A stretch of DNA of 64,000 nucleotides from positions 558,001-622,000 of the forward strand of contig NZ_CANLBK010000001.1 of the NCBI RefSeq assembly GCF_947488835.1, in the 5' to 3' direction. Below, in pieces: positions 37,214 to 45,222 of this stretch. The first letter of the stretch is position 1. Every line of letters starts with the position of its first letter. The translations under genes and the position numbers were made by a program. Origin of the DNA: an uncultured Marinobacter sp. Its GTDB lineage: Bacteria > Pseudomonadota > Gammaproteobacteria > Pseudomonadales > Oleiphilaceae. The notes beneath the pieces were generated by a model. The model had not been told where the DNA came from and did no database searches. It worked only from the letters and a program-made list of their open reading frames with translations.

Positions 37214-40200
37214 TTATACGCGGGTTAACTGCCACTGCTTATCAAGACGCTTGGCGGATACTGTCATGGCGGTGCCCAATTGTTGGGCAAAAAACGACAC
37301 CCGGAATTCTTCCAGCATCCATCGGTAAATAACCAGCTCCGGATCCCGTACACCTTGTTTTTGCTGTTCATCCCGCTTGCTCGCGTAACGGGCCCAAAGC
37401 GGTTCCATAACATGCAGGAACTCCCTTTCACGGCCCATTTCTCTGGGCATCTTTTCCAGCCTGACCAGCGCAGCATCAAAATAACGGCCGAATTCCGCCA
37501 ACCATTCAGGAGGCGTTGCGACCAAAAAGCCCGGATAAACAAGGTCCTGCAGTTGAAACTTCAAATCCGCCATACTGTTAGCCAAGGCAAGGTTAATCTT
37601 GCCTTTCAACTTTTTTGCGATTTGCTGGTAGCCAGTCATGGCCTGAAACAGGCGCTCGTCGGCTTGTTCAAGGGCCGGGATAAAATCACCCCTATGACGA
37701 TTGACCAACGCATCAAAGGCTTCCCGGGAATCCGGCATCTGATCCTGTAAAAAATGCGCCATTGCCGTGGACAAAAGCAAATCGTCGAGAAGTAATTTTG
37801 CCTTGCCGATAGGGGCAAACATCAAAGCCGACTGTTTGAAGCGCGGGAGTTTACGCTCCAGATCGTCCAGCGTATTCCCGAACCGATTGAGGATAAGGCG
37901 TGCGACACCTTTACGGGTTGTATCCTCAGCAGTGAGCCGGTCGAGGCAGCGAATTTCTTTGACCGATTTACCCATATCCTCAAGTGCCGGGTACACCGTA
38001 ATTTGCATGCCGCCTTTTTCCGTTTGAACCTTGGCGGGCAACTCGCCAAACTCCCATTCGGTGTATTCACTAACAGGCTTTTGTTCAGTGCTTTCGCTCG
38101 TTGCTGATGCCAATGCCGCCTCGGCCCGCCCTTCCAGTTGATCCTGAAGTACCCCTGCCTCACGGCTTTCGGCGATAACCTTACCGCCGTCTCCGAGCAC
38201 TCTCAGATTCATCCGCAGATGTCGTGGCAGCTCATCTCTCGGCCAGATTTCCGGATCAATGCGCACACCCGTCATTCTGCGCAGCTGCTCTCCCAATTGG
38301 AGAGCCAAAGGCTCGTTAGAAGGCTGCAAGTTTGCGATGGCTGCATCGACAAAGTCTGGCACGGGAACAAAATTTCGCCGCAGCGCCTTCGGAAGCCCTT
38401 TCACCAGCGCTATGCACTTTTCTCTAAGTAGCCCTGGCACAAGCCATTCCAGGCGCCGTGAAGGAATCTGCCGAAGCGCCATTAGTGGCACATGAAGGGT
38501 AACGCCATCTCGCTCGCTGGTGGGTTCAAACTCATAACTGAGCGGGTAGCGCACCCCTTCCCACTCCAGAAAATCCGGGTAAAGATCGGCCGCCTGAGCA
38601 TCCACCGGGCGCTGCAGAACATCTTCTTCTGTCAGTTCAAGATTGCGCAGCTCTTCCGCAGTCAGGCCTTTCCACCAGCTTTCGAAGTGGCGACCGCTGA
38701 CAATCTCTGCAGGCACGCGCTCATCGTAAAAGCTGACCAGCACTTCATCGTCTACCAGAAGATCCCGCCGACGGGTTTTGCTTTCAAGGTTTTCGACGCT
38801 GGTGAGCATCTCCCGGTTGCGCGCAATAAACGGTGCTTTCGACCGGTAATCACCTTCTACGAGCGCATGGCGGATAAACAGGTTGCGACATTCAACCGGG
38901 TCTATTTTGCTGAACGCGATGCTGCGTTTGGGCACAATATCCAGGCCGTACAGGGTGATCTTCTCGTACCCCATCACTTGAGCTCGTTTCTGTTCCCAGT
39001 GCGGCTCAAAATAGTGATGCTTCACCACATGCCCAGCCAACGGCTCTATCCATTCAGGCTGAATTGCCGCAACCATACGGGCAAACACCCGACTGGTTTC
39101 CACAATTTCTGCGGCAACAATCCACTTGGGTCCGATTTTGGATACTTTCGACCCCGGGAAGATCATCACTTTGCGATTACGGGTAGCCAGATATTCCTTT
39201 TTCTCTACCTTGGTGGCTACCTGCCCCAGCAGTCCCGCCAAAATCGCCTTGTGCATGGCCTCGTAGGACGCAGCTTCCTTGTTGAGCGACAACCTTTGCT
39301 CACGGCAAATCAGTGTGAGTTGTCGGTGTATGTCTCGCCACTCCCGCATGCGCATCCAGCTAAGAAAACTTTTCTGACAGAGCTTCCTTAACTGGTTCTG
39401 AGTCAGTGTCTGGCGCTGTTCTTCGTAGAAATTCCAGATATTGAGCAGGGTGGCAAAGTCAGACTCTTTGTCATTGAAAGGCGCATGGGCCTGATCAGCT
39501 GCTTGCTGTTTGTCCTGGGGCCGCTCTCTCGGGTCCTGCACCGTCAGCCCCGCAATAATGACCAGTGTTTCTGCGAGGCTACCGTGATCTGCGGCGGTTA
39601 CCAGCATCCGTGCGAGCCGCGGATCCAGCGGCAGCTTGGACATGGTGCGACCAAGCTTTGTTACCCGGCGCTTGTCGTCCACCGCACTGAGTTCTTCCAG
39701 CAACTTATAGCCATCATTAATCAGGCGTTTATCGGGCGCTTCTATAAACGGGAAGTGGCGAATTTCACCAAGGCCGGAAGTGGCCATTTGCAGAATGACG
39801 GCAGCCAGATTGGTGCGAAGTATTTCGGGATCTGTGTATTCAGACCTATTGAGAAAGTCGGCCTCGTCATACAGGCGAAAACAGATGCCAGGCGCAACCC
39901 GGCCACAGCGCCCTGCCCGCTGGTTAGCACTGGCCTGGGATACAGGCTCAATGGGCAGGCGCTGTATCTTTGATCGAACACTGTACCGGCTAAGCCGTGC
40001 GACACCGGTATCTATAACGTAGCGAATACCCGGGACTGTCAGTGAGGTTTCCGCCACGTTAGTTGAGAGCACAATCCGACGACCACGATGATTCTGGAAT
40101 ACCCGATTTTGTTCTTGATTGCTCAGCCGTGAATACAGAGGAAGCACTTCAGTGTGCCTCAACTCCGCATGTCGCAGCATCTTACTCAGGTTACGAATCT

Positions 40201-40954
40201 CCCGTTCGCCTGGCAGGAATATAAGCACATCGCCCGGGGGTAACTTAGCGCTACGCTCATGCTGCTCAATTTCATCCATCACCGCGAGCACGCCGTCGTT
40301 CCAGCCCTGGTCGCGATCGTCTTCGTCGCCTGTTAATGGACGATATTGGATATCTACAGGGAAGGTTCGGCCGCTGACTTCCAGCACCGGCGCCTTGTTG
40401 AAGAATTCGCTGAAGCGCTCCACTTCAATGGTCGCAGACGTGATAATAACTTTCAGATCAGGGCGTTTGGGCAGAAGCTGCTTGAGATAGCCCAACAGGA
40501 AATCGATGTTCAGGCTGCGTTCGTGGGCCTCATCGATAATCAGTGTGTCGTAACGTTTGAGGTAACGGTCGTGCTGAACCTCGGCCAGCAGAATCCCATC
40601 AGTCATGACTTTGACGCGGGTCTGATCGGAGGTGTTATCGGTAAAACGCACCTGATAGCCAATCTGCTGGCCCACCTGCTCGCCCAGTTCATCGGCAATA
40701 CGGGCTGCGACACTGCGGGCAGCAATACGTCTTGGTTGGGTATGACCGATAAGGCCGCGAATGCCGCGGCCCATGTTCATGCAGATTTTGGGAATCTGGG
40801 TGGTTTTACCGGAACCGGTTTCCCCTGCAACGATGACAACCTGATGGTTTTCGATCGCTTTACGGATGTCATCCACACGATCAGAAACCGGCAACCCTGC
40901 CGGAAAACTGATCGGTTTGTGCAGGGCCGCCCGGATATCAGCTTTTGAAGTCAC
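37214..40954 (-). CDS. hrpA: ATP-dependent RNA helicase HrpA
   Basis: HrpA is a DEAH-box RNA helicase implicated in mRNA processing and rescue of stalled ribosomes. The 1246-residue length is normal. Walker A GETGSGKTT is at 44-52, DEAH near residue 142, SAT near 173 and QRAGRCGR in motif VI. The long C-terminal DUF3418 region, typical of HrpA, is complete. The start is a GTG five bases after the fadD stop, so the genes are probably co-transcribed. Confidence 0.95.
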   Translation of the reverse strand: MTSKADIRAALHKPISFPAGLPVSDRVDDIRKAIENHQVVIVAGETGSGKTTQIPKICMNMGRGIRGLIGHTQPRRIAARSVAARIADELGEQVGQQIGYQVRFTDNTSDQTRVKVMTDGILLAEVQHDRYLKRYDTLIIDEAHERSLNIDFLLGYLKQLLPKRPDLKVIITSATIEVERFSEFFNKAPVLEVSGRTFPVDIQYRPLTGDEDDRDQGWNDGVLAVMDEIEQHERSAKLPPGDVLIFLPGEREIRNLSKMLRHAELRHTEVLPLYSRLSNQEQNRVFQNHRGRRIVLSTNVAETSLTVPGIRYVIDTGVARLSRYSVRSKIQRLPIEPVSQASANQRAGRCGRVAPGICFRLYDEADFLNRSEYTDPEILRTNLAAVILQMATSGLGEIRHFPFIEAPDKRLINDGYKLLEELSAVDDKRRVTKLGRTMSKLPLDPRLARMLVTAADHGSLAETLVIIAGLTVQDPRERPQDKQQAADQAHAPFNDKESDFATLLNIWNFYEEQRQTLTQNQLRKLCQKSFLSWMRMREWRDIHRQLTLICREQRLSLNKEAASYEAMHKAILAGLLGQVATKVEKKEYLATRNRKVMIFPGSKVSKIGPKWIVAAEIVETSRVFARMVAAIQPEWIEPLAGHVVKHHYFEPHWEQKRAQVMGYEKITLYGLDIVPKRSIAFSKIDPVECRNLFIRHALVEGDYRSKAPFIARNREMLTSVENLESKTRRRDLLVDDEVLVSFYDERVPAEIVSGRHFESWWKGLTAEELRNLELTEEDVLQRPVDAQAADLYPDFLEWEGVRYPLSYEFEPTSERDGVTLHVPLMALRQIPSRRLEWLVPGLLREKCIALVKGLPKALRRNFVPVPDFVDAAIANLQPSNEPLALQLGEQLRRMTGVRIDPEIWPRDELPRHLRMNLRVLGDGGKVIAESREAGVLQDQLEGRAEAALASATSESTEQKPVSEYTEWEFGELPAKVQTEKGGMQITVYPALEDMGKSVKEIRCLDRLTAEDTTRKGVARLILNRFGNTLDDLERKLPRFKQSALMFAPIGKAKLLLDDLLLSTAMAHFLQDQMPDSREAFDALVNRHRGDFIPALEQADERLFQAMTGYQQIAKKLKGKINLALANSMADLKFQLQDLVYPGFLVATPPEWLAEFGRYFDAALVRLEKMPREMGREREFLHVMEPLWARYASKRDEQQKQGVRDPELVIYRWMLEEFRVSFFAQQLGTAMTVSAKRLDKQWQLTRV

Positions 40955-40959
40955 CGTTA

Positions 40960-42636
40960 TTACTTGTTACCCGGCTCGTCGCGCAGCTCACGGCGCAGGA
41001 TCTTACCTACGTTGGTTTTCGGAAGCTCATCGCGGAATTCAAAGAAGCGAGGCACCTTGTAGGCAGTCAGTCGCTCACGGCAGAATTCTTTAAGTTCGTT
41101 TTCGGTGACACCCTCAGCTGAAGCAACCAGGTACACCTTAACCGCTTCGCCACTCTTGGCATCGGGAACACCCACTGCCGCGCACTCAACTACCTTCGGG
41201 TGGCTGCTTACCACATCCTCGATCTCATTCGGGTACACGTTAAACCCGGAAACGATGATCATGTCTTTCTTGCGATCGACAATGCGGATGTAGCCATCTT
41301 CCTGTATCACAGCAACGTCGCCGGTCTGAATATAGCCATCTTCAGTGAAGGATTTACGGGTATCTTCCGGACGCTGCCAGTAACCGCGCATAACCTGAGG
41401 GCCTTTCACACAAAGCTCACCGGGCTCACCCAGTTTTGTTTCGTTGCCATCATCATCAATAGTCTTGACCGACGTCGATGGTACCGGCAATCCAATGGTA
41501 CCCAACTGAATGGCACTGCGGGGGTTGAAGGTAACCACCGGCGAGGTTTCGGTCATGCCGTAGCCTTCAGAGATCGGACAGCCTGTTACTCGCTCCCACA
41601 TTTTTGCGGTGTCGCTGGTCAGCGCCATGCCGCCAGAGGATGTGAGTTTTAGGTGACTGAAATCGAGACCCTGGAACTCCTCGTTGTTGCACAACGCAAC
41701 GAACAGAGTGTTAAGCCCGAGAAACGCTGTAAATTTGTGGTTCTTCAACTCTTTCACAAAGCCCGGGATATCACGGGGATTCGGGATCAGAATGTTGTGG
41801 CCACCGGCCTCAAGCATAATGCCGCAGTTCAGGGTGAACGAATAAATGTGGTACAGGGGCAATGGTGCAATAACGACTTCTTGCCCCTCTATTACAGTGT
41901 CTTCCATCATCGGACGAACCTGCAGCAGGTTTGCTACAAGGTTCGCGTGGGTGAGCATCGCGCCCTTGGCCACGCCGGTTGTACCACCGGTGTACTGAAG
42001 CACGGCAATATCGTCGGATTTGACCTGAACCGGAGTAAACGTCTCACGGGCGCCCGCGCTGAGGACAGCCGGCAGCTTGTGAGCTTGTGGTAGGTTAAAC
42101 GGCGGTACCATCTTTTTCACATGCTTCACAACCGCATTCATCAGTGTGCGCTTGATGGGCGAATGCATGTCGGCAATTTCAGTAACGATTACATGCTCGA
42201 TGCTGGTATGGGGCAGCACTTTTTCTGCGTTTTCAGCCATGTTCGCAAGTACTACCAATGCTTTGGCACCAGAATCATTAAACTGGTGTTCCATTTCGCG
42301 AGTGGTGTACAGCGGGTTGGTGTTAACCACAATCAAGCCAGCGCGCATGGCACCAAATACCACAACCGGATACTGACCCAGGTTGGGCATTTGTACTGCA
42401 ATACGATCGCCAGGCTTCAGATCGGTATTGTTTTGCAGCCAGGCCGCAAAATTCCGAGTTTGAGTATCCAGATCGCGATAGGTGAGAGTTGCCCCGACAG
42501 CACTGAAGGCTGGGCGGTCAGCGTATTTTTTAACCGCCTGTTCAAATACATCCACCATGCTGCTGTATTTATTTAAATCCACGTCACGGGGAATACTGGC
42601 AGGGTATTTGTCTTGATAGAACTTCTCGAAATCCAT
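40960..42636 (-). CDS. fadD: Long-chain fatty-acid CoA ligase
   Basis: FadD activates long-chain fatty acids to acyl-CoA for beta-oxidation. The AMP-binding signature YTGGTTGVAKGA and the motif GYGMTETSPVV are intact, and the C-terminal FMD-type hinge (DRKKDMIIVSGFNVYPNEIED) is present. I start at the ATG at 42636 because CAGGAG lies six bases before it, but abuts the alternative ATG at 42642. The length is 558 residues. A single copy is seen here, whereas pseudomonads often have fadD1 and fadD2 in tandem. Confidence 0.95.
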   Translation of the reverse strand: MDFEKFYQDKYPASIPRDVDLNKYSSMVDVFEQAVKKYADRPAFSAVGATLTYRDLDTQTRNFAAWLQNNTDLKPGDRIAVQMPNLGQYPVVVFGAMRAGLIVVNTNPLYTTREMEHQFNDSGAKALVVLANMAENAEKVLPHTSIEHVIVTEIADMHSPIKRTLMNAVVKHVKKMVPPFNLPQAHKLPAVLSAGARETFTPVQVKSDDIAVLQYTGGTTGVAKGAMLTHANLVANLLQVRPMMEDTVIEGQEVVIAPLPLYHIYSFTLNCGIMLEAGGHNILIPNPRDIPGFVKELKNHKFTAFLGLNTLFVALCNNEEFQGLDFSHLKLTSSGGMALTSDTAKMWERVTGCPISEGYGMTETSPVVTFNPRSAIQLGTIGLPVPSTSVKTIDDDGNETKLGEPGELCVKGPQVMRGYWQRPEDTRKSFTEDGYIQTGDVAVIQEDGYIRIVDRKKDMIIVSGFNVYPNEIEDVVSSHPKVVECAAVGVPDAKSGEAVKVYLVASAEGVTENELKEFCRERLTAYKVPRFFEFRDELPKTNVGKILRRELRDEPGNK

Positions 42637-42821
42637 CACCATCTCCTGTCTAGCGCTTCTATTTATAGTGATTCACGTACATCGAGCGACAGCCTGGTCA
42701 ACTCGACATAAGTATCAGCCTCAAAAAAGTGGGGAGAGAATAGCAGTTTTGCTATCGATGAGGTAGTTTCAAACGCTAACCCAAACACCAGCACTCACAC
42801 GCCTTGATCAGGGAGCAGATG

Positions 42822-43313
42822 ATGAGCGACACCTTGGATACTCTTGAAAATATCACTTACGACGAGCTAAATCAGGGCGATACCGCAACGTTTACGCGAT
42901 CACTTACAGAAAAAGAGCTGGTGTTGTTCGCGGCTGTGTCGGGGGATTATAACCCGGTGCACCTGGACCAGGATTATGCCGCCAGCTCTATGTTCGGCGA
43001 GCGTATCGCCCATGGAATGTGGAGTGGTTCATTGATTTCCGCAGCACTTGCCACCGTTATGCCAGGCCCGGGTACGGTCTATCTGGAACAGAGCCTTGCA
43101 TTCAAGCGCCCTGTAAAACTCGACGACACGCTTACGGTTAATCTTACGGTGTTAAGCAAAGAGCCCAAAAACCGGGTGATCTTCCAGTGCGATGTAATCA
43201 ACCAGAATAATCAAAAGGTCGTTACTGGAGAAGCCAAAGTCATTGCGCCGTCAGAAAAGGTGAAACTATACAAACCAACGCTCCCGAAAATTTCCATTGA
43301 TGGCTACGACTGA
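42822..43313 (+). CDS. MaoC-type enoyl-CoA hydratase
   Basis: An (R)-specific enoyl-CoA hydratase of the MaoC/PhaJ fold, about 163 residues. The catalytic motif GDYNPVHLDQDYA gives the Asp and His of the hydratase-2 site, followed by FGERIAHGMWSGSL. It is transcribed away from fadD, an arrangement seen with phaJ4 in Pseudomonas, which suggests it works with fatty acid degradation or supply of PHA monomers. I start at the ATG at 42822, six bases after GGGAG. Confidence 0.88.
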   Translation: MSDTLDTLENITYDELNQGDTATFTRSLTEKELVLFAAVSGDYNPVHLDQDYAASSMFGERIAHGMWSGSLISAALATVMPGPGTVYLEQSLAFKRPVKLDDTLTVNLTVLSKEPKNRVIFQCDVINQNNQKVVTGEAKVIAPSEKVKLYKPTLPKISIDGYD

Positions 43314-43330
43314 CCGTTCTATAAGCGGCA

Positions 43331-44356
43331 TCAACCTGGAAGAAAGTCGATCGGAAACCTCACCTTTCGGGCTTCCACATTGGCTGCCCCAAAGTTAAAA
43401 AGCCGCACGCGCATTGCAAGCTTTTGTTCCAAAGCAGGATTTTCCAATTCTGAGCTAACAACCTTACAAGCAGACACTGAGCCGTCTGGCTGTATGACCA
43501 GCTCAAGCAAAACCTTACCGGCCAGGGTCGGGTCCTGTCGCAATTCTCGTTGATAAAGGGAATACAGAGCTGTTTTGCCTGAGTCAAACACTTGGCGGAT
43601 GTTGCTCATTGCCCGCTCCCCCGCCGCAGGCTTCTGTTTGCCTACAGGGGCGCTTGCCACAGCCGGTTCGGGTTGAGGAGCAGCCTCAACCTTTCTTACG
43701 TCGTGCCCGGCAACTGCCACTTCAGCTAGTGGTGCCTGTGAATCGGTTACCCCACCACTGCCTTTAAGAGCATTGTCCCCCGGTATCACGCCAGCCTGAG
43801 CGCCACTTCCTCCGCTGGACACGCTTCCGGTGTTGGCCGTAATCACAGGCGCAGCTTCAACCGCTGGCTGTCGCATGGAAGCCAGTCGATCTTTCATGTT
43901 CAGCAAGCCAGATCGAGAAGCTTTTTCCCGCGCCTGCTCCACGCTCTGGGTTACCGTTTTTGGCGAAGGCTTTACCGGCAAGGGTTTGACGACCGGTTTT
44001 ATCACCTGGGGTTCGGGGTTCGCCGGTGCTGGTTCAGGTACTGGTTCCGGCACCGGAGGCACAACCTCTTCTATTGGTTTGGGAATTGATTTTTTGATTG
44101 GCTCCGGTTTTACAAGCAATTTGGCGAGTTGGGGCGGCAGGCTCTCAGCCTTTTCCCGGGCGGGTTCAGGGACGTCCATCGCCGTAATCACAACTGCCAA
44201 GGGTATAAAAAGCAGAAGTGCCACCAACGTGATCACGGTCAGGCGCAGGCGTTCGCCCTCTTCCTTACTCCAGGACAGCGAAGACAAAACCACATTTCCC
44301 AACGTATGGGTCAAACCAAAACTACTGTTGGCTGGCATTGCATTCATAGCTGTCAT
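43331..44356 (-). CDS. AgmX/PglI C-terminal domain, TonB-like inner-membrane protein
   Basis: A 341-residue protein with a single transmembrane helix at about residues 39-60, a Pro/Lys/Glu-rich periplasmic stalk (about 62-130), a linker, and a C-terminal TonB/AgmX-like domain from about residue 255 (AGKVLLELVIQPDGSV). Proteins of this design span the periplasm and transmit energy from an ExbB/ExbD-like motor. None is adjacent here. Its start overlaps the next upstream gene by four bases. It is the last gene of a five-gene operon with three TPR proteins. Confidence 0.85.
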   Translation of the reverse strand: MTAMNAMPANSSFGLTHTLGNVVLSSLSWSKEEGERLRLTVITLVALLLFIPLAVVITAMDVPEPAREKAESLPPQLAKLLVKPEPIKKSIPKPIEEVVPPVPEPVPEPAPANPEPQVIKPVVKPLPVKPSPKTVTQSVEQAREKASRSGLLNMKDRLASMRQPAVEAAPVITANTGSVSSGGSGAQAGVIPGDNALKGSGGVTDSQAPLAEVAVAGHDVRKVEAAPQPEPAVASAPVGKQKPAAGERAMSNIRQVFDSGKTALYSLYQRELRQDPTLAGKVLLELVIQPDGSVSACKVVSSELENPALEQKLAMRVRLFNFGAANVEARKVRFPIDFLPG

Positions 44357-44730
44357 CGCCGCGCTCCCGGTTGCCCACCAGAATTCACAACGCCCAGGCT
44401 TTGGCGAAATGCCCGGTGGCGTTCAAGCACAAGGGCATCGAGCGGCTCAAGCAGCTCCGGCACGGTGCTTTCCAGCTCTGCCCTTGGTCGGCGCGGCAAA
44501 GTGGGTGCCCGCCAGGGTAGGATAGTCAACACACGGGGTTCATCTTCCCCAACATTTGCAGAAATGCCTTCTATGCTCAATCGCGCAGGTGAGCGACTAC
44601 CAATACTATCTGCCTGCACCGCACTTTCTGAGCCAGCGGCTGCACACAAAGAAGGTGCAATGAATGCAAGCCCCCCAATCAAGCAAAAAGGGGCGCCCTG
44701 GCGTATCAGGGCAGAAACACTGATCAACAT
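44353..44730 (-). CDS. Small exported protein of unknown function
   Basis: I do not recognise this 125-residue protein. Its N-terminal hydrophobic segment (residues about 10-32, ending SLCAAA) should be a signal peptide. The mature part is short, with a Pro/Arg-rich middle (ILPWRAPTLPRRPR) and a helical C-terminus. It lies between the TPR lipoprotein and the AgmX-like transducer, with gaps of zero and minus four bases, so it is probably part of the same machine. Confidence 0.7.
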   Translation of the reverse strand: MLISVSALIRQGAPFCLIGGLAFIAPSLCAAAGSESAVQADSIGSRSPARLSIEGISANVGEDEPRVLTILPWRAPTLPRRPRAELESTVPELLEPLDALVLERHRAFRQSLGVVNSGGQPGARR

Positions 44731-45222
44731 TTAATCCAGCCTCCTTTCAAGATCTGCGATCCATCCGGTTACCTTTTTATCTTCGCTCTCAGAAAGCCGC
44801 TGGTAACGCTGGTAATGAACAAGTGCTCTGTCGAGATCGAGTAAATAGAGCTCGGAAATAATTGCGAGGTTGTAGTGCAGCTCTGCAACCTCCGGTGACA
44901 AATCCAACCCCTTTTCGAGCAACTCTGCGGCTTCATTAAAGCGGTTATCCTGTTTCAATAACAACGCCAGGTTATTGACCGTTACCGCGTCAGCGGGATT
45001 AAGTTCAACCGCCAGATTCCACGACTCAATCGCCGCAGGAACATCCCCGTTCTCGTAGGCGACGGAACCTTGCTGCACATGTATTTGAGCCTGCTGGGGA
45101 TAAAGCACAGGCGGTTTGCTCTCAGGTTCCAACGGCTTAGCCGCACAGCCGAATAGCAGAGCCGTTGAAACCACCAGGAAAACCATGACCACAAGCCGAA
45201 GGAAAGCCTCACGCACCGTCAT
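44731..45222 (-). CDS. TPR lipoprotein
   Basis: A lipoprotein of about 163 residues from the ATG at 45222, with lipobox LLFGC following a hydrophobic signal. About three TPR units fill the mature part (motif NPADAVTVNNLALLLKQDN). The ATG overlaps the previous gene's stop by 14 bases; a GTG two codons later has better spacing from GGAGG. Small TPR lipoproteins in this position act as outer-membrane anchors in TonB-TPR and Glt-type complexes; that role is inferred here. Confidence 0.82.
   Translation of the reverse strand: MTVREAFLRLVVMVFLVVSTALLFGCAAKPLEPESKPPVLYPQQAQIHVQQGSVAYENGDVPAAIESWNLAVELNPADAVTVNNLALLLKQDNRFNEAAELLEKGLDLSPEVAELHYNLAIISELYLLDLDRALVHYQRYQRLSESEDKKVTGWIADLERRLD

Noticed and set aside
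38492-39391. A 299-codon plus-strand frame opposite hrpA
   Set aside because: Antisense shadow of a conserved helicase; composition is unlike real proteins and no start signal is seen.
42700-42803. Possible PsrA or FadR operator between fadD and the MaoC gene
   Set aside because: GTTTCAAAC and CTGGTC fragments are present but do not form the published palindromes, so I do not call a site.
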